The notes beneath the pieces are model-generated. The model was not told the origin of the DNA and did not search any database. It was given only the letters and a program-made list of their open reading frames with translations. The translations under genes and the position numbers were made by a program. 64,000 bases of DNA from Schizochytrium sp. TIO01 (taxonomy: Eukaryota; Sar; Bigyra; Thraustochytrida; Thraustochytriidae), in NCBI GenBank assembly GCA_004764695.1, contig SMSO01000007.1, positions 2,487,270 to 2,551,269 on the forward strand, written 5' to 3'. How positions within the stretch are numbered: the stretch's first letter is position 1; every line of letters begins with the position of its first letter. Positions 1-11,226 of this stretch are shown in pieces.

Positions 1-314
1 GTAAACACGTGGAGAAGGGTCTCTAACATGTTTCGCCATTGCAAGAATGTCGCCGCCTTCGCACCATGACATTGTTAGAATGCCTTGTCAAAAGAGAGAG
101 TAGAGAAAATGAACATTTGCAACTTGTTCTCTGTTTAAAAATACTAAGCTTTTGGGTCCGTCTTGCGAGACTAGCACATACATTGCAAGCTGACTACATG
201 GGTCGTAAGAGATTACTTGCTTGTTTGTTTGTTTGGGGTCGTTTGTTTGCAGGAAAATATCAGCATGAGCATCTGTCAATCAAAGTCTTTCACGCCTCGA
301 AAACGGCAACGGCA
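1..314. other. Left edge, 3' flank of the sulfotransferase gene
   Basis: AT-leaning sequence downstream of the minus-strand sulfotransferase stop codon. It contains a short (GTTT)n stretch near 222-235 and no ORF with coding character. The plus-strand frame running from 39 into the gene is an antisense shadow. Confidence 0.6.
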
Positions 315-1766
315 TCAGGGAAATGGTTTGTCTTTCGCATCGTTGCGCCAGCAGCCACGGGTAGCCGTACAAATTTGTAAAATTTTGGCGGCACCAGGCG
401 TTGCATAGTGTTTCTCCCATGAAGCCTCGGAAACGGGCCAAAATGTGCGTGCATCGTTCTTTGACCAGCAAATCTGCTCCGGGTCACACTTGAAAGAATA
501 CGGCTTGAAGAACGGATCCGTTGAGTCTCTATTCATGATCTGAACCCGCTCCTCAAAGAGTTTTACAGCGTACTGGTAGAGCTCAATGTCGTACTTGTTG
601 TGCTCCTCCAAGGCGCGACGCGCAGTGTCGCTGAGCTCCTTGGAGTATTCATTTAAGTTAAAGGTCGGCGTGTACGTAACGAAATCGGTTCCGTACACGT
701 ATGAGAAGAGCTGCCAGGACTCTTGCATTTGCTCAATAATGTAGAACCAGCTGATGCTCGCCAAACGGGCTTTGGCAACCTCGAGTTGCTCCGGTGTGTC
801 ATCAGGATACTCGGGAGCGAGATACCTTACATGGAGGTTAAAGGATGGACTGCAGCGCTCGCGCTCCTCGAGAGGAAGGCGTGCCCACTCTTCGATGGTG
901 AAGTCTGGGTCCAACATACGTTTGCTTCCCACCGACTTATCATAGCAAGAGAAGTGCTGAAAAAGACCATGGGACTTCTTCTTGCCATACTTTGGATTTG
1001 AAATCGTCCGACCTGTCATGGCGTAGAATGCCGAGACCATCCTTGAGACCGGGTCACGCATGCCAAACATCCATCGGAGACACGTTTTATCCGAGGTGGA
1101 CTCCAAGCTGCTGGCCTCTAGCTCCTTACCACTGTTGTTCCAGCCGAACTTGACAGCGAGCTGCGTGTACGATCGATGCGAGTCAGTTAACTTGAACTTG
1201 TGTGTGCGCGAGCGAGGGCCCTGGTAGAGATATTTCTCTCGAGGAAAAACTCTAGACCGGGCGTCTGGCGCAAAGGTGGCTTCCATGGAGCGACCGCCAG
1301 CCTTGTTGACATGAGGAAAGATAAAGTGGATGATTGATCCCTCTGGGCATCGGTTCTTGATGCCGTCTCGCACGCCGCTGAGCTTTTGGAGCGTCAGTAA
1401 ATCGGACTTGATATTCGTGGCGGTGCCTGCCTTCTCGGCGTCTTCGGTGTATTCAGTGTTTTCGTTGCTCTCCGTCACGATCTCCACGGAAGAGAGGTAG
1501 CCTTGCATGCTCGGGGTGATGCTGTCCATCGAAGTAGATGGGCCCATGAACCAGACGACGATCACCGTGGCCACGACGAGCAGCGCTGCGAGGAAGCAAG
1601 TCTCTTGACTCTGGCTCTGGCTGGGAGCCTTCTCCTTGTCATCATCGTCCGTCCACGCTTCATAGCTCGCGCTGCCCGCTCGTGTCGGAGACTCCACGCC
1701 GCACACACTCGCCTCGTCCCTCGCCGCAACTCCAACGCCAGCAACAACCTTTCTGAAGGCCTCCAT
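315..1766 (-). CDS. Golgi-type II membrane sulfotransferase (Sulfotransfer_2-like)
   Basis: 483 residues, intronless. The frame is open nine codons further upstream, but that codon is TTG, so the ATG at 1766 is used. Predicted to move sulfate from PAPS to a glycan hydroxyl in the Golgi lumen. Seen: a charged cytosolic tail (1-56), one hydrophobic segment (about 57-75) and then a lumenal domain, which is type II topology. The 5'-phosphosulfate-binding loop is HVNKAGGRS at 152-160 (family form HxPKTGG[TS]). The 3'-phosphate site is RDPVSRMVSAF at 237-247, with R237 and S245 the expected ligands. The end of the domain (about 376-407) has the pattern ELSDTARRALEEHNKYDIEL, typical of carbohydrate 2-O/6-O sulfotransferases. 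The motifs fix the fold and cofactor but not the acceptor sugar. It is the last recognisable gene before the 27-kb gene-poor stretch. Confidence 0.85.
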   Translation of the reverse strand: MEAFRKVVAGVGVAARDEASVCGVESPTRAGSASYEAWTDDDDKEKAPSQSQSQETCFLAALLVVATVIVVWFMGPSTSMDSITPSMQGYLSSVEIVTESNENTEYTEDAEKAGTATNIKSDLLTLQKLSGVRDGIKNRCPEGSIIHFIFPHVNKAGGRSMEATFAPDARSRVFPREKYLYQGPRSRTHKFKLTDSHRSYTQLAVKFGWNNSGKELEASSLESTSDKTCLRWMFGMRDPVSRMVSAFYAMTGRTISNPKYGKKKSHGLFQHFSCYDKSVGSKRMLDPDFTIEEWARLPLEERERCSPSFNLHVRYLAPEYPDDTPEQLEVAKARLASISWFYIIEQMQESWQLFSYVYGTDFVTYTPTFNLNEYSKELSDTARRALEEHNKYDIELYQYAVKLFEERVQIMNRDSTDPFFKPYSFKCDPEQICWSKNDARTFWPVSEASWEKHYATPGAAKILQICTATRGCWRNDAKDKPFP

Positions 1767-2203
1767 CCTCCACTGCTGCGGCCGCCCTTGCAACTTCTTT
1801 GCGTGTCTGTCTCGCCATCCCGCGATCCCGCGCCGGTTGCAACTCCTCCTCGCGCTTGTCCACCTCCAGCGCTCTCAACTATAGCCAGCCCAGCCTACTA
1901 CTTTCCAAAACGCTCTTAAATCTGAGGGCTCTGCTTTTTCCTTAGAAAAATATATGACGCTCTCTTTGTCCCACAGATAGGTACCAGTACCATGAACTAT
2001 AAACCATTTATCGAGTTCTTCAATGTTCGCCAATTAGGAGGTAAGGTGTGTACAAAAACCCTGAAGTGACTTATACGTACCCAAACCTTACCCCTTATTG
2101 ATCGCAGCGAGTTCGTTCCACTCGACTTGGGCCAAACAGCGGCGGTGCACACCCGAAAGCCGCCTCCGCTGGGCAGACCGTGCAGCCGCAGCGCGATGCT
2201 GCC

Positions 2204-2312
2204 TTCGATCGATCGATCGATCGAGCGAGCGAGCGAGCGGAGAAGAATAAGAATAAGAATAAGAATAGTAAATAATAAATAGTAAATAAGAATAAGAATA
2301 AGAAGAGGTCAA
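2204..2312. repeat. Compound repeat: (GATC)n, (GAGC)n, then (AATAAG)n
   Basis: About four GATC units run into GAGC units (2204-2239). These are followed by two blocks of AAGAAT hexamers (2241-2267 and 2286-2312) around a central AAATAATAAAT-like core, giving a roughly mirror-symmetric purine-rich block. Confidence 0.85.
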
Positions 2313-2392
2313 GATCTCAGGAGAGCTCCTGCAAAAAGCAGGAAACAATCGATCCCCGTGGAATTCTTCTAAAGAAACAAAGAGAGACAATG

Positions 2393-2418
2393 CACTCTCA
2401 CTCACTCACTCACTCACT
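2393..2418. repeat. (CTCA)n microsatellite
   Basis: About six CTCA units just upstream of an AAGAAACAAGG stretch; nothing coding around it. Confidence 0.85.
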
Positions 2419-5400
2419 TCCTGTCAGGTTTCTCTCGTGGAAACTGCTCTCTGAAAAGAAACAAGGTGAACGAACCCATGGCAGTAAACGGTAGCTCCAA
2501 GAAAGACAAACGCGAGTTCATCAGCCACAACAAACAGCAACCACTCATGATATATCATGCATGCATGCTCGAGAGCTACGATCATCTCAAATGGAAAGAT
2601 AGATACATCATGAGAAAAAAGGGGCCGAGCTTCTCCCTTTCCGAAAACAGGCGAAGAAAACCATCACCAACAGGACGGGCCGGGTGTGTCTCCCGAAAGG
2701 GCGCGTCGCCCCACAGTGGGGGTGCCTTCCTCTGCGGACCACTGGCTCGGTTCGGCTCCTCTGGTTGTGAGGGGCCTGTGCTTGCGAGACTTGGCTGTCC
2801 ACTGGAGCTCGACAGAGTCAGCACGTGCAAGTTCAGGGGCCTTTCGAAGTTTTGCCGTTTCTCGGCAGTTAATATTCAGCGCTGGATACTTGCAGTGGCG
2901 GAAGAGGGAATGCAGTTTTTCCGGGAGGAGGGGTCGTGCTGATAAATTGGCTTCTTTCCAGAAGATTTTGGCTGTCCCTCTCCCGCACTCTCTCGGCCCC
3001 TCACCCTCTCTCGGCGCTAGTGGAGAAGTGGGAGAAGGAAAGACCCAAGAAAAGCTAAGGAAAAGGTACGTGAGAAGAAGGGGACCGCTAGTGCTGTCAT
3101 ACGCATACGCATAGTAAGCTAGCTAGCTACCTACATGATCTTTATGTTCCAAAGAGAGATTTAAGAAAGGGGGAGATCAACAACAGTCAGCAGAAAGACA
3201 GAGAGAAGCTTGGTTTGGTATGTTTGTTTGTTTGTGTGTTTATCATCCATCTTCTTTTCCGAGATGCCTCCTGTTATTGGTGTCGTCGCTCCCTCTACTC
3301 GGCCCTGAGCTGCCGCTGGTTCAGACGGTGACCGGCTTCGTCAGCAGCGGCGCCGCCGATGCCTAGGCTTCTTCTTTCTCTCTGGTGCTGCATTTCTGGG
3401 AGGCTAGTTTTCTGCTATTGAACATATAACTAGCTATAGCTAGAAGAAAAACTCCAAAGAAGTTTAATTTTTAAAAACAAGCAGTTACTTGCGCTACCTT
3501 AGGGTACCTTCCTACCTACATCGCTGTAAAAGCAGAAGGGGTGCGTGGACGAGTGAAAAGACGGGAAGGAGCCTTTTCTATGGGCATCTTGTACCACTAA
3601 AGTGATTTCTTACTGTAAAAAGTATTATTTTCGTTGGAATATAATGGACGACTGAGGCTCTGCCTAAAGGCACCATGTAAAATGTTTACACAAGTGAAAT
3701 GAAATGACATAAAACGTTTTTTTTTTTTTTTTTTAAATAAAAAATATTTAAACCCCAAAAGAAACAATCTCGGTAAAGTTATTTGATCGTCGTGTTCTGT
3801 TTTGATTTCCTTTAAAGAGAAACGTGTTAAAAGAAAGCAAAAAGTTTTTAGTTTTAAAATGCAGATGTTTTCCCGATGTTCTTAAGAAGGCCGGAGAAAT
3901 TATTATACTTGAGGTGAGGTTAAAAGGTTGAAAAGAAAATGCTTTTATTTTCACCCTTGCTTTTTTTTTTTTCTTTTTTCGGAGGTTAGTCCTGGAAGAA
4001 AGGAGAAAGAAACACACTCAATCCATCAAACAAAACAGCCCTCCAGTGACACACACATAGAGAGGCATTATCTCCATAATATACACCACTCCCATCAATA
4101 AACCAAACCATATATGTGTATATCTATTAGTTTTTATTTTTCCGAAATAAACAACATTAAAAACAATAGCAGCAGACCTGTGTCTGTCGTACACGAGCAA
4201 TTTTCTGCGTATAATAACCAAAAATGTACTTCTCCCCCGAAAATGCTGCTCCTTCTGCCTCTTCTTGTTTCCTCAAAATGTAATTGAATTAAAAAAACCA
4301 AACCTTTCCAAACAGACGAAAACAAACTAAACACATTCTTCATTCCTGGAAGCAGTGAGGAAGGCCTCTCTGCTCAAGTGGCGAAACGAGAAGAGTGAGA
4401 GAGCAGGAAGCGCGCCCGCCTACCCTTTACTCTAGCAGACCCTAGGCGGGGTAACTGTAGCACCTGGAAGTCTGTCCCCTCTGCTTGTTTTCGTAGTGGC
4501 AGTGGTAGCAGTCACAAATCAGTGCTTTCGACTTCTGCCAGTTTTTCATCCGTTCGCTGACCCTGTTCGACGACGAGCTCCCATCGTTTCCTGGTCTGTC
4601 TTCCACGAAGACGGGAAACTAACTCGCTCGCTCGCTCGCTCACGAACTGCTTTCTCCTCCAAAGTCACCGCATCGCATCCGTTTCGAGCAGAGTTCGAGC
4701 GTTTGCTTGATTGAGCCAATTCAAGTTCAACCAGCTTCTTCATCCATCTTCAGAACGATGCAGTGAGCACGTGAGAGTGAGGGAGTGAGTTAGTGGGACA
4801 TAGCAGTACATAGCAGTACATAGGTACCAGGATTCTGGCGCCTAATCAATTAATTAGAATTGAAGGAGTTTGTTGCTCTTGAAAGGAATGCGATGCGATG
4901 CGGTGCTGGCGTGCTCTGAGCAGCGAGGTGTGGCCACGCCACGTCCAGCGCAGGGCGAAGCGGCGTTTGTTGCAGGATAACAGGCGGTGTCTCGGCTTGG
5001 TGCTGAGCGAATGGTTTTTTGCTGGCTTCTGAAAACAACAACTCAGCAGTTCCTACGAAAAAGGATCCATCATCATGGCTGTGAGTTTGATGAGAAGACG
5101 GGACTTTAAGAGGAAAACAACAACTGAGTTCGAGCGAACTGTTCGATCGATGCATCGATAGTCTTGGCTTCATCTCTCGCTCGCCTGCCTTGAACCAGGG
5201 ATTGAATCGAGGACTCGTCTGGACACGCCTCGGCCTGCTCTGCTCCCCTAAAATAAGATGAAAGTCAATTACGTAAACCTGCGTGAACGATTCTGATTGC
5301 GTGTGGAAAAGCACGAACGGAGAAGGCGGGATCTTTTGCACAGGTGAGGCGAAAATATTGAACTACAGAAGTAGTAACATTAGTAGTAGAAGTAAGAGTA

Positions 5401-6959
5401 AAGTATTAATGTGCAAAATCAATCTCGCATGCAATTTTGACAGACAAAAAGTATCCTGAGAGGAGGGCTTCTTTTCGAGGGTACCTACACACAACTTTAG
5501 GAGGGAAAGAAAATAGTGAACATCTTTTTAGAGCGCAGAGGCGGCGGAAAAGGTCTCTTCAAAGAGTGTTTATGATATTCGAAGGCCATCTTGACCAGGT
5601 CACATAGTTCGCATCAAAAAAAGCGTTATCTTCACCAAGAATCGAGCACAATGCTCATCTGTTACACGGGGAGATATACATGATCCTTCGTCACATCCCG
5701 GAGCTGCACAAATCGAATGCCACGCGTGTGCATGCAAAAATGGCTCTGCACCTTGCAATCTTCAAGAGCACTTCGAATGAAAAAAAAGAAAGGAATCTCT
5801 TTAAAGTAAAGCATCACTATGGAAGAAGAAGAAGAATAAGAAGAAAGACTTTCGCCAACTTTGGTGTCGTGCTTCTGTAAGTTTCCCACAACCCGTGTAT
5901 GTAACAGGAATATAAAGAGTGAGAAGATGACAAAAGAAAGAGGGATCCGCGGGAACATGCCAAGACATTTGTTTTTAACTTAAAAAGAAATATTGTTTTT
6001 ACAATAATATGAATAAAAACAGAACCTTGAACATAGGAGAGAAGATCGTCTAACTAAGTTGCCATTGGTGTGTTTATAAAGGTTGGTTTCTTGCTGAATT
6101 CCGAGCCACCGTTAACTCAGCATAGTTCCCGGTTGTCTGATAAGGAGTGATGGTGTGTAGAAGTAGTACTAGTAACACCCCACTTCATCTATACATACCA
6201 GTTGAGGTGCACCGAGAAATGCAGCAGGTTGAGTCTGCATAACGTATGCCTCCTGACAATGTAAGAATTGGCATTGCAAAAGCTTTTAGAGCCAAATTAT
6301 ACTGTTGGGTGGTAAAATTATGAAGGGTAAGAGTTGCAAAACACAGATCCGAGAGCACGTCTTGGGGAAGTATTAGCGGTTCACTTTTTTTTTTTTCCAT
6401 TTCCTTTGTTGGATAGTAGGGATTCTAAAATCAAGTTTTTTGTACGTTTCAAGGTTCGCTAAAAAAGTAAATACAGAAACCTTGCAGAATAGTTAACCCA
6501 ATCTACAAGTTGATCCATAAGTGTTTTAAATTTATTTTCGTTTTCCTTTTCTTCGTTTATTTATAAGGAATTACCGTTTCGCTACTTTGTTTTCAGCAAA
6601 ACACGAAAACGAGAACTTCTGCTGATACCTACACTTACTTCTGCTGTTACCTTTATTTAAAAAATAATGTGGTGCATTTTATGCAAAAGGTGGGCGATTC
6701 CCAGCCTCAAATGTGCGGCGATAAGATCTCGTGGTAGCAAAGGCACTTCAAATTGTACAACTGTCATAAATGAATAGTAGGTACTACCTTACTTCTACCA
6801 TGGCTAAGATTGCCTAGCTTACTTTAATGAAGTCTCTCAAAATATTTTTTAAAAATTAAAAGAAAAAATATGGGTCAGCATGCAATAGGTCGAATAAGGT
6901 GGGGCAAGAGTCAGAGGGGTGTGCCTTTTCAGTTTACAAGGACAGCAGAGATTAGTTTT

Positions 6960-6982
6960 TCTTCTTCTTCTTCTTCTTCTTC
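6960..6982. repeat. (CTT)n microsatellite
   Basis: About seven CTT units following a short T run. Short CTT and GAA tracts recur throughout the gene-poor region on both strands. Confidence 0.8.
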
Positions 6983-8525
6983 CAGCGACTTGATCAATGT
7001 ACTACCATCGTTGAGGATCAGGATGGATGAATGTATGATCTGAGGTTTCTTAGTTCATCAATATCGTCCCGAGTTTATTAACGGTGCCTCCAAAGCGTCG
7101 GAAATCCTAGTCTTCCTGACCCCCCTCCCCACCAATTCCGCGAAAAGAGAAGCATAGTTCAAGTGCATTCCCAAGTTTTCTAATTCACTTTGCTGCATTT
7201 TTCGACAAATTAAGGCATACTGCATACCTAGTGGCCATTTGCAGGCAAGACAGTTGAGATTCTTGGCCCCGCAACACCTTGAAGGAAACGGTTTGGTACC
7301 TGGTGGCAGCGACCTTGCAGTGGGGCAAGCTGGCTAGTATCGGCCCCATCAAATAAATTCTATTATCTGGAGGTTCCGACTTTTCCTGACTAATACAGAC
7401 ATCCGAGTTTGTACGCAGCACGTACGTACACCCCTCCGCTGTTAGTGGCCCTGCCGTTGTCCAGGCGTTTTCAAGTTATGGAGTCATAACGGCAGAGCGC
7501 GCAATTCCATTGAATGAAGGAAGTGGAGAAGCTTGAAATTTACCTTGAGAATTCACAAAAAAATCATGAAGGCTAAATATTCGAGGGCCTCCGCGGTCTG
7601 GAATGGCCTTGATAATTCATAAATTTCTTATGGGGGCCGAATTCAAGGCCCGCAAGAGTTTGGAAACGTACCTACCACCGTCGTGGCGAGAGGCCAAATA
7701 AAATTATCATTTATATAGTGAATGGGGCACTCAGTGAGAGGGCGCTCCATTATTGGCACACACCGGAGCGTAAAAACCGAAATATGGCGCCAGCCCCAAG
7801 TCTCGAGAACCTGCGAAATAACCGCTTCGTTGAACTGTAGAGGGGGCTCAACCATGATGATCATCAGCAACAATAACAACACTAAATCCCACAAGGTCAG
7901 CCCAAACAAGAAAGTGAATTTGGCCTCAACTAAGAGAAGAAGAAGAAGAAGCGAATTTAGCCAAAACGAGGCAAGGCAATCATGAAAGAAAGAAACGGTT
8001 TCCCTTCCTCTTCCTCTTGTTCGTCTCCTTCTTCTTCTTTCAGCCGGGACTTGGGCTTTTGCTGCTCGCTCGCTCGCATGACCGTTTTACTTTACCTGGC
8101 GCAGGAATTACTTGGCAATCTTCGCCAGCAAGTTGGGGCTTGCTTCCTTTCGCTCCAACTTGCAACGCGTGCGCGGTTTCATGCCCCAGGTGCCTCGTGG
8201 GGCACAGTAAAACGGGGCTCGCTGCATGCTCCGCTGTAAGGCCCACCTCGCTTTCAGTGGCCGAGTGCTATGGTATGCCCTATCCAGACCTTACCGTTGA
8301 GTAACCGGATTTCTTTCCCAAGTACCCGTAGAACTGCCGAGAAGGCAGAGAGGAAAGGAGCAGACCAGTCACTCGACTACTCACCTCTCGACCCGCCAGC
8401 ATTGCAGGCAAGGGTGCTGCCTCCTAAGTTCCTTCTCCAGCCCGCCTTTTGTTTGTCTCTTAGTTTCTTTGTTTGTCTGGGCTGCGCCGCAAAGCGCTCG
8501 GTCGGCCGGTTCTTGGCTTCGTGTG

Positions 8526-8550
8526 ATTGATTGATCGATCGATCGATCGA
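8526..8550. repeat. (GATT)n/(GATC)n microsatellite
   Basis: GATT units change into five GATC units. The same self-complementary GATC repeat occurs at 2204, so this tetramer has expanded independently more than once in the region. Confidence 0.8.
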
Positions 8551-11140
8551 TTCCCATTTTCGATGATACTTTTTCTCTTTTTTTTCTTTTAATTAAAAGA
8601 CATTTTAGCAAAAGCAATTCTATAAACCTAAACTAAACTAAACTATTTAAATGTGCCCCTAAAATAGATAATAAGAAGGAATCAAAGACGCCTCAACCTT
8701 ATGAACCAATGCGCTGATCGCTCAGAGCTTGCGCCGAAAGGGCCCAAACCAAACGGCCGATCCTGAAGGGGAAAACCGAAGCCAGAGCCCGAGTGCTGGA
8801 CTGCCGAGCTCGCTGGCCTCCGAGTTCTCTGCGTCTACCTCCTCACTCAGAGAGAGTGGTGTTCCAAGGCAGGCAGGCAGGCAGGCATCCATCCATCGTA
8901 ACTCTTGGTCTTCTCCTTCTCCTTCTCCTTCTTCTCGCTCGCTGAAGCATTGCGATCCCTTTCTGAATGCGCTCCGGTCAGCGGCCAAATGGAGGGCGCC
9001 TTCTTCTTCTTCCTCAGTCTGTCAACTAACACCCAAAGGCCAAGAAACTAGTTCTCGCTGTACCTGCTGTTACGCGAATGAATAGATGAAGAACTTCGTT
9101 TCCTTCGTTCAAGAGAAACGCAAGCTGAGTTCGGCCGTGGGAATCATCATCATCAAGAGTCTCTCCTCTTTTCGGTCCAGTCAGTCAGTCAGTCAGAAAC
9201 TAAGTCGCGGCAGCAGATTCTTCAAATCGGCCACGCTTTTTTCATCAAGAGCTCGCGAGTTCGTTCATCCATACATCTTAGATTCCGGTAATCCGTTCGT
9301 CTCTCTATATATATGGCGGCGCGAAGACTTCGAGTTTCTTTGGATGAAGAGAGTATGAGTTGAAACTTTTAAAAAGTGAAGAAGAAAGAAAAAGAGGACT
9401 CGGGGAGTTCTTGGGTCCTTAAGGCCTCTTCCTAGCGAGGGCCTAGGGTAACGTCTAGCAGGCAAACCGGCCAAGAATCCGCGATAACTCAGCAGGCTTT
9501 CGAGATCAGTAGCACTCTCTCTCACCTTGCTCACAAATTTAAACAGACAACAGATAGACTGACAGACGAACTCACACTCAAACTCAAACACGAACTTGAA
9601 CTCGAACTCGAAACAAGACGAAACGAAGCCAAGGAAAGGTGGAATTTCGATTGGAATAACTTTCTTTCAATTCGCTCCAAAGTCAGGCCTCAGATTCGAT
9701 CGAGTGAATGAAGAATTAAAGCTCAACTTTCAAATCTTGGACCAGGGAAGAAAGCAAACAAAGAAAGAAACAACAGACAAAATAAACAAACACCACCACC
9801 AACTACAAGAACAACAATAAGAACGCTCGCTGCCAGTGGGACAGCTGGCAATGGTCGATTTCAATTAAAATAGCCAAGATGAACTTTCCCTTCCCCGCCG
9901 CCGACGGATTTCAAGAAACATATACCTGAGAAGCTAGTCGGGCACTAAGTGAAGGCGGCCAAGAAAAGCAAAAGCTTTCAATGATCGGTTGGTCGATTCT
10001 GTCCCAACGAGCTTTGAAAAGAGAGCCTCTACCATATTCAAGTTGTACAGCATTTTCTCTTACCGAGTTTATTATCGTCAATTAAAAACCAAAACAAAAA
10101 AATGATTTTTGTTTTTCTTTTAAAATCAAAATTTAGAAAAGTATACTTCGCTGCATTTCTAAAATTCCATTTAAAATTATGTTTTCTAACTAATTTCTTC
10201 AAAATAAACGCGTACTAACATTAGTTAACAGTAGAAAGCAGAAAAGTTCTGAGCCTTCTCGAGTAGGAAATATGTTGGGTTCCTTGGGCCGTTTTCGCTG
10301 TCTCCTGAGGCCTGAATTCATTCCTTTTCTCGATTACAACAGCGAATCGAAGCGAAGAATCGAATCGAGCCAAGAGGCGTCTGGGCAGACGCCGCAGCGT
10401 GCTCTGCCTCGAAAGGCGCTTGCATCCGGCACACTGCCTAAGCGAAGCCTCCGGAGGATGCCGTCGCGAAAAATAAATTGGATCCGGGCCTCTCCATATC
10501 TACACATCTAAACGTATGTATACGCGTCCATTCCTGCGAGTGCATGTTTTTAGTTTTTATAGAATAGGAGATAGCTCAACAAATTCGATTGTAAACGTGG
10601 TCCTGATCGACGGCCAGAACGAACTCAAAAAATTAATCACATTCTACGCGTTAATTGCTTGGCCATTCGCATCGGCCACAACTGATTCCTTCATTTATTT
10701 ATTTATTTATTTATTCATTCATTCATTCATTCAAAGATATAAGTGCATGCATATATGCATTGCGAGAAGCAGAGAACTAAAGAATGAGAGTGAGTGCGTG
10801 AACGAATGAATGAGTGAGTGAGCGAAAAGAAGGCCAAAAGAATCGTGAGTGAGTCTTTGGCGGGAACTCGTTTTGTTCTTTCCGGCTAAGAAGATGGCGT
10901 GAGAACTTGGCGCCCGCAGGTTCATACCTGCTCTGTGGACGATCCGGACAGCTTGAACGCTGAGAGCTGAAAACCGCGGAGGAGATCAGATCGAGGCTCG
11001 CAAAGCGCGCTCTTCAGGCTTAGGGGTTGGTGGCCCTCAATCACCTCATCACCAACGTACGAAGCGCAAGCGACCGCAGCGTCGTCAGGAACTATTCTAA
11101 GGATCGAGTTGCTCAATTTTGAACGTACCTATTGGCTTCT

Positions 11141-11224
<84 letters not shown>

Positions 11225-11226
11225 TT
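11141..11226. repeat. (CTTT)n microsatellite, about 21 units
   Basis: Uninterrupted TTTC units spanning about 86 bases, followed by AT-rich sequence. It is a pure polypyrimidine/polypurine mirror tract. A second, longer copy of the same repeat in the same orientation lies at 27664. Confidence 0.95.

Noticed and set aside
39-380. 113-codon plus-strand frame at the left edge
   Set aside because: Overlaps the 3' end of the sulfotransferase on the opposite strand and has no domain.
2466-2942. 158-codon plus-strand frame
   Set aside because: Non-ATG start, random-looking composition, and competing open frames on both strands in the same GC-rich island.
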